Assembly (NCBI RefSeq): GCF_900206265.1 | Contig: NZ_LT907782.1 | Coordinates: 868,001 to 932,000, forward strand | Direction: 5' to 3' | DNA length: 64,000 nucleotides | Source: Nitrosomonas ureae | GTDB taxonomy: Bacteria; Pseudomonadota; Gammaproteobacteria; Burkholderiales; Nitrosomonadaceae | Shown here: one piece after another, positions 1 to 8,776 of the stretch | Layout of the letters: the number at the start of each line of letters is the position of its first letter | Numbering within the stretch: the stretch's first letter is position 1 | Program-made: the position numbers and the translations under genes | Notes under the pieces: model-generated | Database searches by the model: none | What the model saw: the letters and a program-made list of their open reading frames with translations, nothing else | Told to the model about the DNA's origin: nothing

Positions 1-82
1 AATGGTCGAAAGTCAATCCAAACAAAAAGTTAATTATTGGACTGAACGAATCGCCAAGATCGTTCAAATTGCCAGCACGTAA
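1..82 (+). CDS. C-terminal fragment of an unidentified protein (cut by left edge)
   Basis: A reading frame (codons from base 2) is open from the left edge to a TAA at 80-82 and gives 26 residues ending in ERIAKIVQIAST. There is an ATG at 2-4, but no ribosome site can be judged because the upstream DNA is missing. It is either the tail of a gene entering from the left or chance. The piece is too short to assign a family. The following 90 bases before the Pho box hold nothing recognisable. Confidence 0.3.
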   Translation, partial: MVESQSKQKVNYWTERIAKIVQIAST

Positions 83-173
83 CGCATCATCATTTTTCGC
101 ATGCCTAACTCCTGATACGATGAACAATCTGTACACGTGCTGAAGAGTCAGGTTTAGCAACAAAACACAAAAA

Positions 174-207
174 TTGTCATAATCCTGTAACAATTCTGAA
201 ATAGTAT
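174..207 (+). promoter_or_regulatory. Pho box and -10 of the pstS-like gene
   Basis: TTGTCATAATCCTGTAAC at 174-191 matches the PhoB half-site pair consensus CTGTCATAWAWCTGTCAY at about 14 of 18 positions. A TAGTAT hexamer at 202-207 follows after 10 bases, the usual distance from a Pho box (which replaces the -35) to the -10. The gene downstream is a phosphate-binding protein, so sequence and context agree. Inference: transcription is induced by PhoB under phosphate limitation. Confidence 0.7.
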
Positions 208-267
208 AGCGCGTAGTTTTCTTAAAACGCTCATCCCCTACTTTATTCATTTGGAGCACGTATAAAC

Positions 268-1266
268 ATGTTGAATTCTTTGAACTTCAGAGCACCCATT
301 GCAGCAGTTTTCCTAAGTACGCTCTTCTATACAGGCTTCGCCAGCGCCACACCGATCGTGAAAATTGATGGCTCAAGCACTGTTTTTCCCATTACCGAAG
401 CCGTTGCGGAAGATTTCCAAATAGCCAAACGCGGCGCAATTAGGGTCACAGTCGGTATCTCTGGTACAGGCGGCGGGTTCAAGAAATTCTGCCGGAATGA
501 AATCGATATTGTGAATGCATCCCGACCCATTACTGAACTGGAAATGGAAGCCTGTAAGAAAGAAGGTGCGCAATTTATTGAAATGCCCATCGCTTTTGAC
601 GCTTTAACTGTGGTTGTTAATCCAAAAAACACGTGGAGCAGAACGATTACAGTCGAAGAATTGCAAAAAATATGGGAACCCTCCGCACAAGGCAAAATCA
701 CCAACTGGAATCAAATAAACCCGGCATGGCCGGACAAAAAGATCAAACTTTATGGCCCAGGAGCGGATTCCGGTACCTTTGAATACTTTACGGAAGCTAT
801 TGTTGGCAAAGCCAAGTCAAGCCGTGGCGATTTTACGGCATCAGAGGATGATAACGTTCTGGTGCAAGGCGTTGCAAGTGATCTCTATGCATTAGGATTT
901 TTTGGTTTTGCCTATTACATCGAAAATAGTAAAAAAATTAATGCCGTTGCAATTGATAGCGGGGATGGCGGCATACTTCCTTCTGCGGCAACCGTAGAAA
1001 ACAACAGCTATAAACCATTATCGCGCCCGATATTCATTTACGTTAATGCTAAATCCACAGAAAAACCGGAAGTAAAGGAATTTATTAATTTCTATATGCA
1101 GAATGCAACAGAGCTGGTCACCGAAGTGAAATATTTTCCGCTCTCCAAAGAAGTATATGATCTCAATCTCGAACATTTAAACAAGAAAAAAGTAGGTACG
1201 GTGTTCAAAGGCACCGGAACCAACATAAAGCTGGAAGACATTCTTAAGTTGGAATCCAGTTTATAA
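268..1266 (+). CDS. pstS: PstS-family phosphate-binding protein (orphan)
   Basis: A 332-residue periplasmic solute-binding protein. Residues 1-27 form a Sec signal peptide ending FASA. The mature part starts with the PstS phosphate loop DGSSTVFP (about 34-41), followed by a glycine turn GTGGGF (about 66-71) and the second ligand loop GADSGTFEYF (about 166-175). In the PstS family these loops bind phosphate for import by PstCAB. Here no pstC, pstA or pstB follows; the next gene is cysG, beyond a large inverted repeat. GGAG at 253-256 precedes the ATG. A Pho box upstream supports phosphate control. It may feed a Pst permease encoded elsewhere or act as a high-affinity scavenging or sensing protein. 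Another oxyanion ligand is possible but less likely. Confidence 0.85.
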   Translation: MLNSLNFRAPIAAVFLSTLFYTGFASATPIVKIDGSSTVFPITEAVAEDFQIAKRGAIRVTVGISGTGGGFKKFCRNEIDIVNASRPITELEMEACKKEGAQFIEMPIAFDALTVVVNPKNTWSRTITVEELQKIWEPSAQGKITNWNQINPAWPDKKIKLYGPGADSGTFEYFTEAIVGKAKSSRGDFTASEDDNVLVQGVASDLYALGFFGFAYYIENSKKINAVAIDSGDGGILPSAATVENNSYKPLSRPIFIYVNAKSTEKPEVKEFINFYMQNATELVTEVKYFPLSKEVYDLNLEHLNKKKVGTVFKGTGTNIKLEDILKLESSL

Positions 1267-1325
1267 ACAGCTGCTTGCTATAAGATATTCTATATTCAGC
1301 GGTACTTGTTGTAATTAATACGCAC

Positions 1326-1385
1326 AAGGAAGTGCTGTTCAATTCTAAGCCAAATAAAGGCTTATACTTTGAACAGCACTTCCTT
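1326..1385. repeat. Perfect 17-bp inverted repeat between pstS-like gene and cysG
   Basis: AAGGAAGTGCTGTTCAA at 1326-1342 is perfectly complementary to 1369-1385. Inside the loop a second stem pairs TAAGCC (1346-1351) with GGCTTA (1359-1364). The RNA would form a long two-part hairpin. There is no clear T-run after the + strand stem, so classic intrinsic termination is uncertain. It could be a Rho-assisted terminator, a 3'-end stabiliser for the pstS transcript, or a dispersed repeat unit. Confidence 0.7.
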
Positions 1386-1418
1386 TGCCATTTATAAATG
1401 GGATAAACTGCGTAAGTA

Positions 1419-2816
1419 ATGGATTACCTGCCAATCTTTTTAGATATTAGAAACAAAGCTTGTCTGATCGTAGGTGGCGGTCAAGTCGCCACCCGCAAGG
1501 TTATGCTATTGCTCCAGGCTGGTGCGCAAGTATCAGTGGTAGCACCTGAACTGGATAGTGTTTTAGATGAGTGCGCCGCTCACGGCACTATCACCCATCG
1601 GGCTGAGTGCTTTCAGCCCGAGCATCTTCACAATATTGCGCTCGTAATCGCTGCAACAAATGATCATGCTATCAATCGGCAAATTTCCGAAGCGGCGCAA
1701 CAAAGACAAATTCCAGTTAATGTCGTGGATAATCCGGCATTATGCACTTTTATCATGCCATCCATCGTCGATCGCTCTCCACTCCTAATCGCAGTCTCCA
1801 GCGGCGGGCAATCGCCGGTCTTGGCGCGATTGCTGCGTGCGCAACTGGAAACCATGATACCTGTCGCTTACGCACGTATCGCTACTATTGCAGGGAAGTT
1901 TCGTCAGCATGTAAAACAACATTTTACCCACCCGGAGAAACGGCGCATTTTCTGGGAAAAAATCCTGCAAGGTCCATTTATTGAAATGATATTGGCCGGT
2001 AAAGATAAAACTGCTCAAAATTATTTGCAGCAATCGCTGCAACAGGAAAAGAATGAACCACCGCAAGGTGAAGTTTATTTGGTCGGTGCCGGTCCGGGCA
2101 ATCCTGACTTATTGACTTTTCGTGCCATGCGTCTGATGCAGCAGGCCGACGTAGTCATTTATGACCGTCTGGTCTCAACCGCAATTCTTGATATGGTGCG
2201 CCGTGACGCCACGCGCATATACGCTGGCAAGGAACGTAACCGCCACACACTGAAACAGGAATCGATCAATCAACTGCTGGTAAGGTTGGCGCAAGAAGGT
2301 AAACGAGTATTGCGCCTTAAAGGCGGAGATCCTTTTATTTTTGGCCGGGGCGGTGAAGAAATTGAAACTTTGGCTTTAAACCATATTCCTTTTCAGGTTG
2401 TACCAGGCATTACGGCTGCATCGGGTGTTTCAGCCTATGCAGGAATCCCGCTGACACATCGTGATTACGCGCAATCATGCATTTTTGTGACCGGTCATCT
2501 GAAAAATAATACCATTGATCTCGATTGGCCGCACCTCGCCTGCCCCAACCAGACCATTGTGATTTATATGGGATTGCTTGGGTTGTCCGTGTTATCCCAG
2601 CAACTGATCACCCATGGTTTGCCAAGCTCCACACCCGCAGCAATCATTCAACAAGCTACGACGCAACAGCAAAAGATCGTGATCGGAACCCTGCAAACAC
2701 TACCTAACTTGGCCGCAGCCGCTCATTTATCTCCTCCCACACTGATTATTGTTGGAGAGGTTGTCAAACTGCACAAAAATCTTGCATGGTTTGAACCAGC
2801 ATCTGAAAATTCTTAG
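1419..2816 (+). CDS. cysG: Siroheme synthase CysG
   Basis: A 465-residue trifunctional enzyme that converts uroporphyrinogen III to siroheme: two SAM-dependent methylations, NAD-dependent oxidation of precorrin-2, and ferrochelation. The N-terminal half carries a Rossmann motif IVGGGQVATRK (about 17-27), typical of the dehydrogenase/chelatase module. The C-terminal half is a uroporphyrin-III C-methyltransferase with VGAGPGNPDLLT (about 222-233) and GDPFIFGRGGEE. Length matches enterobacterial CysG. Siroheme is the cofactor of sulfite reductase, which fits the sulfate-uptake genes just downstream. The ribosome site before the ATG is weak. The 58 bases after the stop separate it from the convergent nadC. 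Confidence 0.95.
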   Translation: MDYLPIFLDIRNKACLIVGGGQVATRKVMLLLQAGAQVSVVAPELDSVLDECAAHGTITHRAECFQPEHLHNIALVIAATNDHAINRQISEAAQQRQIPVNVVDNPALCTFIMPSIVDRSPLLIAVSSGGQSPVLARLLRAQLETMIPVAYARIATIAGKFRQHVKQHFTHPEKRRIFWEKILQGPFIEMILAGKDKTAQNYLQQSLQQEKNEPPQGEVYLVGAGPGNPDLLTFRAMRLMQQADVVIYDRLVSTAILDMVRRDATRIYAGKERNRHTLKQESINQLLVRLAQEGKRVLRLKGGDPFIFGRGGEEIETLALNHIPFQVVPGITAASGVSAYAGIPLTHRDYAQSCIFVTGHLKNNTIDLDWPHLACPNQTIVIYMGLLGLSVLSQQLITHGLPSSTPAAIIQQATTQQQKIVIGTLQTLPNLAAAAHLSPPTLIIVGEVVKLHKNLAWFEPASENS

Positions 2817-2874
2817 ATTAATTTAATTATATATAACCAATACTTGCATGACATAGCATTGTCTTATCAGTCGA

Positions 2875-3744
2875 TTAGTTTGATACTTTAAATCTCATTG
2901 ACAAGTCAATCGCCTGAATATTCTTCGTTAAACTACCGATTGAAATTCGATCAACACCGGTTTCGGCCACCTGACGCACGTTATCCAGTGTTATGTTACC
3001 GGATGCTTCCAGAATCACCCGTTTTTCAGACTGCTGATGGGTCAGAATAACCGCCTCCGATAACTGCTTCAGCGTAAAATTATCCAGCAGCACCATAGTG
3101 GCGCCGGCCGCCAGGGCTTCTTGTAATTCCGGCAGTGATTCCACTTCAATTTGGATAGCGGTTCCCGGAGGAGCAATCGCCAATGCTCTGCTTAAGGCGG
3201 ATCGGATGCTGCCTGCAGCAATGATATGATTTTCCTTGATCAAAATCCCATCATATAAACCCAAGCGATGATTAACGCCACCGCCGCATGTCACAGCATA
3301 TTTTTGCGCCAATCGCAATCCAGGAAGTGTTTTACGCGTATCCACAATAACAGCCTCAGTACCCGCAATGGCATCCACAAAACGTTTTGTGTGTGTCGCT
3401 ACAGCGGATAACATTTGCAGAAAATTCAGCGCGGAACGTTCTGCAGTCAGCAAATCGCGAGATCTTCCCTGGATCTCACAAAGCTTTTGTTCAGATTGAA
3501 CAAGATCTCCATCAGCGGCAAACCATGTGATGAGTGTTTCAGGCGATAATGTCAGAAAACAGGCCTCAAACCACTGTACTCCGCACAATACCGCCTTTTC
3601 CCTACTGATTATCACAGCACTCAATACACTTTCACGAGGAATCAGTGATGCTGTCAAGTCACCGCTACCGATATCTTCTCTCAATGCACATTGCACGTTA
3701 GCGTGTATTTCATTATGTAAATCTTGCAATTTCTTTTTCCTCAT
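2875..3744 (-). CDS. nadC: Nicotinate-nucleotide pyrophosphorylase (quinolinate phosphoribosyltransferase)
   Basis: A 289-residue cytosolic enzyme of NAD biosynthesis that joins quinolinate and PRPP to give nicotinate mononucleotide and CO2. Visible family motifs are EDIGSGDLTASLIP near the N terminus, VDTRKTLPGLRLAQKYAV in the middle, EVESLPELQEAL, LLDNF, EASGNITLDNV and SIGSLTK towards the C terminus. Length is normal. It is a single gene transcribed against cysG. Its pathway partner nadA lies about 36 kb away in the same window, not in an operon with it. Confidence 0.95.
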   Translation of the reverse strand: MRKKKLQDLHNEIHANVQCALREDIGSGDLTASLIPRESVLSAVIISREKAVLCGVQWFEACFLTLSPETLITWFAADGDLVQSEQKLCEIQGRSRDLLTAERSALNFLQMLSAVATHTKRFVDAIAGTEAVIVDTRKTLPGLRLAQKYAVTCGGGVNHRLGLYDGILIKENHIIAAGSIRSALSRALAIAPPGTAIQIEVESLPELQEALAAGATMVLLDNFTLKQLSEAVILTHQQSEKRVILEASGNITLDNVRQVAETGVDRISIGSLTKNIQAIDLSMRFKVSN

Positions 3745-3915
3745 TGTTAATCAGGAATGAAAAATATCATATTGACTCTTCTATGACATACATACCTTCA
3801 GTACCGCCAGTACTGCCATATGCAAAAAAATGATAAGTAAATGAATTTTTATTAGTTCCAAGAATAAAGTAAGGCTAGTAAATTTACCGCTCTCGCAACA
3901 ACGATTATTTCAGCA

Positions 3916-4113
3916 ATGACACAATTAACAACAACACACAAGAGTAATCAACTTAACACGGACGTTATCGAAGAAATCCTGGGCGCTGTAACCAGTATCG
4001 AATATGGATCAGTTGAGGTTGTGATACACGATGGCAAGGTTGTGCAAATAGAATGCCGTAAAAAAATTCGTTTAAGTCAAAGCAAGCCTACCCGGAAAAC
4101 GCTGGAACCATGA
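3916..4113 (+). CDS. YezD-type small protein (DUF2292-like)
   Basis: A 65-residue protein with a central stretch VIEEILGAVTSIEYGSVEVVIHDGKVVQIECRKK that reads as helix, strand, turn, strand. This looks like the YezD/DUF2292 family of small proteins, which occur next to sulfate-assimilation genes. The molecular function is unknown. It is the first gene of the sulfate-uptake locus and ends with an ATGA overlap to a 20-codon reading frame (4110-4172) that I do not count as a gene. A small inverted repeat CAGTAC/GTACTG sits upstream at 3799-3815. Family assignment is by recall of the fold pattern and context, so moderate. Confidence 0.7.
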   Translation: MTQLTTTHKSNQLNTDVIEEILGAVTSIEYGSVEVVIHDGKVVQIECRKKIRLSQSKPTRKTLEP

Positions 4114-4264
4114 CTAAGCCGGATAACTCTCGGGTCTGTGCGGGCAATAGCAAGTTAAATCCAGACAAATAAAAATAACACCGACCACACACATGGAGGT
4201 GAGAACGTAAAAACAAAATCAGTGGCCTAGCCGGGGTTCCGGAAGGTGCATTCAGGAGAATACC

Positions 4265-5974
4265 TTGAAATTATTTAATTTTTTTCTACAAGCTGCGTTT
4301 CTTAGCACCTTGATTATCCGTCCGGCCTATGCAGCTTCGGATAATAAACCCTCAATAAATTTTGAAACCATGCAGCAAACTATCGTTCAGTTGGCGCAAC
4401 AAATTGCGGTGGATATGGGCAGGCCGCTGGGAAATAGTACAACGAATCAAGCCAAGCCAGCAGGAAAAACATCCGAAGTTGAAAAAACTTTGCCAACGAT
4501 CGAGCCGCAAACGAAATCTCCGCCGACAGCACCGGCAGCTGCGCAATCCACCAGCTATCATCAACGTTCCAATAGCTATGCTACCAATCCGGATTCTGAT
4601 CCGCCACGATATGTGCGGCAATTAAGCGATATCGGCGTTCCGGCTTTTAAAGATATTACTTGGCTGGACGTCGGTTTGGAACATCGCACGCGCTATGAGT
4701 GGCGCAATAATGACATACGCCGGGTTGAAGGAGGAGAAGATAATCCGTTCTTCTTGCGCAATCGAGCATGGATAGGGATAAAGAATATATTGGATCCTTT
4801 CCGGTTTGCGGTGGAGTTTCAAGATTCGAGAGTCTATAACAATAAGCATGCAATCACTGATCAAGAAAGAAATGAGTTCGATCTGCTCAACGCTTATGGT
4901 GAATTAAATTTCAAAAAAGCACTCGGTGCCGATGACCGGGGTAATGATCGTCCAATCCGATTCCGGGTTGGACGCATGGCTTACGAGACCACCGATCGGC
5001 GTTTTATCGCACGTAATGAATGGCGCAATACCACTAATACTTTTGAAGGTTTTCGGCTGAATCTGGGACGCGAAGCCAATGACTGGGAACTTGATCTGTT
5101 CGGCATGCAACCAGTTAGACGCTTGCAAACCAAGTTTGACGAGGCTAATAGTAATCTGTGGTTTTTTGGTGGGATCGGCACTTGGCGCAAGTGGTCTGAC
5201 ATCGCCACCATTCAGACATACTACATGGGCCAGAAGCAAACGGCTGATCCAAATGGCTTTACCGCCACCAATCGGCTGGATCGGGAAATTCATATGCCAG
5301 GGTTTCGTGTTTATGGCAAAGCAGGCAATATTGTTGATTTCGATGTCAGCTACAACCACCAGTTAGGGTTTTCCGGCCCCAATCGCGTGGATGCGAATGG
5401 ATATACCATCGAAGTAGGACGAACATTTGAGCATTCCTGGAAACCTCGTGTTGGCTTATTTTACGGGTATGCCAGCGGTGACAAAGATCCCACTGACAAT
5501 GTCGACAATCGTTTTGATCGCTTTTTTGGATTTGCACGCCCTTGGTCAGCGGATCACTATGTTATTTATGAGAATCTCAAGGCTCCGAAAATTAGGTTTG
5601 AATTTACTCCCACCCAGAAACTCGGGTTTGAGCTTGGTTATGGCGCATACTGGCTGGCCAGTAAAACCGATCGCATGTTCGATATTCTCGATGGCAATAT
5701 CAGCAACACCGTCAGGGATCCCGGATTCAATCGCGACCGTACCGGGCAAAGCGGTGATTTTGGCGGTCATGCCTTTGAAGGACGCATACGTTATCAACCC
5801 ACCCCGAGAATCAACACCATACTTGGATATACCCATTTTACTGCGGGTGAATTCGTAAGAAACCGCATTGCCGCAAGCCCGTCTTGCGCTGACGGGCATT
5901 CCCACCCTTGCGTGGATCATCGCTCAGGAAATACGGATTTCTTGTACTTTGAAGTACTCATCAGTCTCTTATAA
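4265..5974 (+). CDS. Alginate-export-type outer-membrane beta-barrel protein
   Basis: A 569-residue outer-membrane protein. The start is a TTG with AGGAG ten bases before it (4254-4258). Residues 1-23 form a signal peptide ending AYA. A helical Q/P/T-rich segment (about 30-110) precedes the barrel. The barrel region has many alternating aromatic strands and charged turns, such as WLDVGLEHRTRYEWRNN and FRVGRMAYETTDRRF, the pattern of the AlgE/alginate-export barrel family. It sits between the yezD-like gene and the sulfate-binding protein, so it more likely passes sulfate or another oxyanion than alginate; that role is inference. The 151-base leader before it has no other gene. The last residue is Leu, not the usual Phe. 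Confidence 0.8.
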   Translation: MKLFNFFLQAAFLSTLIIRPAYAASDNKPSINFETMQQTIVQLAQQIAVDMGRPLGNSTTNQAKPAGKTSEVEKTLPTIEPQTKSPPTAPAAAQSTSYHQRSNSYATNPDSDPPRYVRQLSDIGVPAFKDITWLDVGLEHRTRYEWRNNDIRRVEGGEDNPFFLRNRAWIGIKNILDPFRFAVEFQDSRVYNNKHAITDQERNEFDLLNAYGELNFKKALGADDRGNDRPIRFRVGRMAYETTDRRFIARNEWRNTTNTFEGFRLNLGREANDWELDLFGMQPVRRLQTKFDEANSNLWFFGGIGTWRKWSDIATIQTYYMGQKQTADPNGFTATNRLDREIHMPGFRVYGKAGNIVDFDVSYNHQLGFSGPNRVDANGYTIEVGRTFEHSWKPRVGLFYGYASGDKDPTDNVDNRFDRFFGFARPWSADHYVIYENLKAPKIRFEFTPTQKLGFELGYGAYWLASKTDRMFDILDGNISNTVRDPGFNRDRTGQSGDFGGHAFEGRIRYQPTPRINTILGYTHFTAGEFVRNRIAASPSCADGHSHPCVDHRSGNTDFLYFEVLISLL

Positions 5975-6005
5975 ACCATTTTAAATTTCTACTGGAGGAA
6001 AAATT

Positions 6006-7004
6006 ATGAAGATTAAAACATGGCTGGCAACAAGTATTCTGACAACAAGTCTCATCATCAGCAGCAGCGTGCTTGCGGAAAAAACACTCTTAAATGTTTC
6101 TTATGACCCGACACGTGAGCTGTACCAGGAATTCAATGCAGCTTTTACCAAATATTGGCAGGCAAAGAACCATGAGAAAGTAGTCATCCGGCAATCTCAC
6201 GGCGGCTCCGGCAAACAGGCGCGTTCTGTCATCGATGGACTGGAAGCCGATGTCGTGACACTGGCCTTGGCTAACGATATCAACGCCATCGCAGAAATTG
6301 CCAAATTATTGCCGGAAAACTGGCAGCAGCGCTTATCCCTGAACAGCACCCCCTATACCTCCACAATCATTTTCCTGGTACGTAAAGGCAACCCCAAAGG
6401 CATTAAAGATTGGGATGATCTTGCGCGTTCCGGCGTTGCCGTCATTACACCGAATCCGAAAACCTCCGGTGGCGCCCAATGGAATTACCTCGCGGCATGG
6501 GAGTATGGCAAACAACACTACGGCGAAGATAAAGCCAGAGATTTTGTCGCCAATATCTATAAAAATGTGCCGGTGCTGGACTCCGGTGCGCGTGGTTCAA
6601 CAACCACATTTGTGGAACGAGGCGTCGGTGATGTTCTGATTACATGGGAAAACGAAGCATTCCTGGCACTCAAGGAATATGGCGCGGACAAATTTGAAAC
6701 TGTTATTCCTTCTTTGAGCATTCTGGCAGAACCGCCGGTTGCGGTCGTTGATAAAGTCGTCGACAAGCGTGGCACACGCCAGATTGCCGAAGCGTATTTG
6801 CAGTTCCTCTATTCGGAAGAAGGACAGGACATCGCCGCCAAACACTTCTACCGGCCTACTCATGCCAAGATAGCGGAGAAATATGCTCAGAAGTTTCCAA
6901 AAATTAAATTGTTCAAAATTGATGATGCTTTTGGCGGCTGGAAGAATGCGCACAAAATCCATTTCGCCGATGGTGCGCATTTCGATCAGATTTACTTGAA
7001 GTAA
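6006..7004 (+). CDS. sbp: Periplasmic sulfate-binding protein
   Basis: A 332-residue solute-binding protein of the sulfate/thiosulfate ABC importer. Residues 1-24 are a signal peptide ending VLA. The mature chain begins [17 protein letters not shown] and has the family motifs [20 protein letters not shown] (about 64-83) and [14 protein letters not shown] (about 151-164), loops that hydrogen-bond sulfate in Sbp/CysP. A strong GGAGG ribosome site precedes the ATG by eight bases. It is followed by a perfect hairpin at 7012-7033. It delivers sulfate to CysT-CysW-CysA encoded downstream. Sbp and CysP are hard to tell apart by eye, so thiosulfate is also a possible ligand. Confidence 0.93.
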   Translation: MKIKTWLATSILTTSLIISSSVLAEKTLLNVSYDPTRELYQEFNAAFTKYWQAKNHEKVVIRQSHGGSGKQARSVIDGLEADVVTLALANDINAIAEIAKLLPENWQQRLSLNSTPYTSTIIFLVRKGNPKGIKDWDDLARSGVAVITPNPKTSGGAQWNYLAAWEYGKQHYGEDKARDFVANIYKNVPVLDSGARGSTTTFVERGVGDVLITWENEAFLALKEYGADKFETVIPSLSILAEPPVAVVDKVVDKRGTRQIAEAYLQFLYSEEGQDIAAKHFYRPTHAKIAEKYAQKFPKIKLFKIDDAFGGWKNAHKIHFADGAHFDQIYLK

Positions 7005-7011
7005 TCATAAT

Positions 7012-7033
7012 GTAGCGCGCCACAACGCGCTAC
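7012..7033 (+). promoter_or_regulatory. Intercistronic hairpin after sbp
   Basis: GTAGCGCG (7012-7019) and CGCGCTAC (7026-7033) form a perfect 8-bp GC-rich stem with a 6-base loop, eight bases after the sbp stop. The bases after it are TTAAATTT, a weak U-tract. Such elements between a binding-protein gene and its permease genes commonly protect the 3' end of the binding-protein mRNA or partly terminate, giving more binding protein than permease. That role is inferred. Confidence 0.6.
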
Positions 7034-7057
7034 TTAAATTTGTAGAGAGAAAATTCC

Positions 7058-7876
7058 ATGAATGCATCGGTAAAACATCCTCATACCATCAAAGATGAGT
7101 TTGAACTCATCCAATCCGCCACCGATTATTATCTTCAACGCGATGAAAAAGGTTGGATCAGCGGACGTTTCTTTCAGCACGAGCTGATCAGTATTTTTCA
7201 ACCCATTTTTAGTGTTTCCCAAGGCCAAACGATGGGTCATGCAGCGTATATCCGTGCGAAAGCAGATGGAGAAATTGTACTTTGGCCCTGGCAGATATTT
7301 TCATTAGCCTCGAAAGATGAGCAATTGGTTGAATTGGATCGTTTATGCCGCGCAATTCATGCATCGAATTATTATTTCAATCATCCTTACCCATCGGACA
7401 GCTTGTTTGTCGAAGTTCATCCGCGTTTGCTCGAGAGTGTCAAAGACGATCACGGACAGGCATTTGAAAACTTTCTTGACTTGATCGGTGTACGAACTTC
7501 CCAGGTAGTGATCGAGATTCCTGTCACGGTTAATCGCAACTGGAAACTACTTCAGCATGTTATTGCTAACTATCGTTCCCGCGGTTATTTAATTGCGGCC
7601 AATTACAGCATTGGCTGCAGTGACTGGATGATAAAGCTAGGGAGCCTGTATCCCAATATCGTGCGCATTACTGCAAATGATCTGATTCAGCATGAAGACA
7701 TCACCTCACTGGTGGACACCATTCATAGTGCAGGTGCCAGCTTACTGGTGCGAGAAATCGAAACGGCGATTCAATTTGCAACTGCCTTCAAAGCCAATGC
7801 GGATTATTTACAGGGAAATTTGCTTGGCCAACCGGAGCAAGCCATTAACACGCGCGATCTTTTACATCGCGCCTAA
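7058..7876 (+). CDS. Degenerate (catalytically dead) EAL-domain protein 1 of the sulfate operon
   Basis: A 272-residue soluble protein made of one EAL-like domain (about 40-265). The fold markers are visible: FQPIFSVSQGQTMGHAAYIR at the start, LFVEVHPRLL for the usual NxSP strand, VVIEIPV for LEITE, and QGNLLGQP for the terminal QGxxxxxP. Catalytic positions are lost: EALLR reads AAYIR, DDFG reads NYSI, the IKID lysine strand reads VRITAND. It therefore should not hydrolyse c-di-GMP; dead EAL proteins can still bind nucleotide or a protein partner, as YdiV does. It shares LDRLCR-x2-H-x2-NY with the protein after cysA (10822-11682). It lies in the sulfate operon between sbp and cysT, suggesting a regulatory role in sulfate uptake. 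Function unproven. Confidence 0.75.
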   Translation: MNASVKHPHTIKDEFELIQSATDYYLQRDEKGWISGRFFQHELISIFQPIFSVSQGQTMGHAAYIRAKADGEIVLWPWQIFSLASKDEQLVELDRLCRAIHASNYYFNHPYPSDSLFVEVHPRLLESVKDDHGQAFENFLDLIGVRTSQVVIEIPVTVNRNWKLLQHVIANYRSRGYLIAANYSIGCSDWMIKLGSLYPNIVRITANDLIQHEDITSLVDTIHSAGASLLVREIETAIQFATAFKANADYLQGNLLGQPEQAINTRDLLHRA

Positions 7877-7934
7877 TGCAGCAAATAGAAACATTTAACC
7901 CTTACAAATTGAATAACCTACACAGGAGTCCGAT

Positions 7935-8768
7935 TTGAACAATTTTAAACAGCACAGCATTTTGCCAGGTTTTAATTTGGCGCTCGGATTTACGTTGCTG
8001 TATTTGAGTTTAATCGTTTTGATACCGCTTTCAGCGGCATTCATCCGTACCGCAGAACTAACCTGGTCCGAATTCTGGATCATTGTTACAACACCGCGAG
8101 TGGTGGCCTCCTATCGACTGACTTTCGGTGTGTCGTTTGCGGCTGCTCTCGTCAATGCATTTTTTGGTTTGTTAGTGGCATGGGTATTGGTGCGTTATCA
8201 TTTTCCCGGTAAAAAAATAGTCGATGCGCTAGTCGATCTTCCTTTCGCACTGCCAACCGCCGTGGCCGGAATTGCTCTAACCGCACTGTATTCCGGCAAT
8301 GGCTGGATCGGTCAGTATCTCGAACCATTGGGAATCAAAGTCGCCTTCACGCCGTTAGGAATTTTTGTAGCGCTGACGTTTATTGGATTGCCTTTTGTCG
8401 TGCGTACCGTACAACCGGTACTCGAAGATATTGAGACCGAACTGGAGGAGGCAGCCGCTACGTTGGGTGCCAATCGCTGGCAAACCTTCGCGCACGTGAT
8501 CTTTCCTATCCTATTTCCCGCCTTGATGACCGGTTTTGCACTGGCCTTCGCGCGCGCAATCGGTGAATATGGATCGGTTATTTTTATTGCCGGAAACATG
8601 CCGATGGTTTCTGAAATTACGCCGCTACTGATTGTCACCAAGCTAGAACAATACGATTATTCGGGCGCTACAGCATTGTCAGTTGTGATGCTGGTGATTT
8701 CTTTCATTCTGTTATTGATTATTAATTTGCTGCAATGGTGGAGTCGGCGCCGCAGTGCACGAGCTTGA
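7935..8768 (+). CDS. cysT: Sulfate ABC transporter permease CysT (CysU)
   Basis: A 277-residue inner-membrane permease with about six hydrophobic segments and the cytoplasmic EAA loop [21 protein letters not shown] that docks on the CysA ATPase. The sequence [15 protein letters not shown] and the ending [16 protein letters not shown] are characteristic of CysT. The start is a TTG at 7935 with AGGAG at 7924-7928. It pairs with CysW, eight bases downstream, to form the sulfate channel. Confidence 0.95.
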   Translation: MNNFKQHSILPGFNLALGFTLLYLSLIVLIPLSAAFIRTAELTWSEFWIIVTTPRVVASYRLTFGVSFAAALVNAFFGLLVAWVLVRYHFPGKKIVDALVDLPFALPTAVAGIALTALYSGNGWIGQYLEPLGIKVAFTPLGIFVALTFIGLPFVVRTVQPVLEDIETELEEAAATLGANRWQTFAHVIFPILFPALMTGFALAFARAIGEYGSVIFIAGNMPMVSEITPLLIVTKLEQYDYSGATALSVVMLVISFILLLIINLLQWWSRRRSARA

Positions 8769-8776
8769 GAACAATT

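Noticed and set aside
4110..4172. 20-codon frame overlapping the yezD-like stop (ATGA)
   Set aside because: Too short, no family signal and no cysteine run that would suggest a leader peptide; kept only as a remark in the leader finding.
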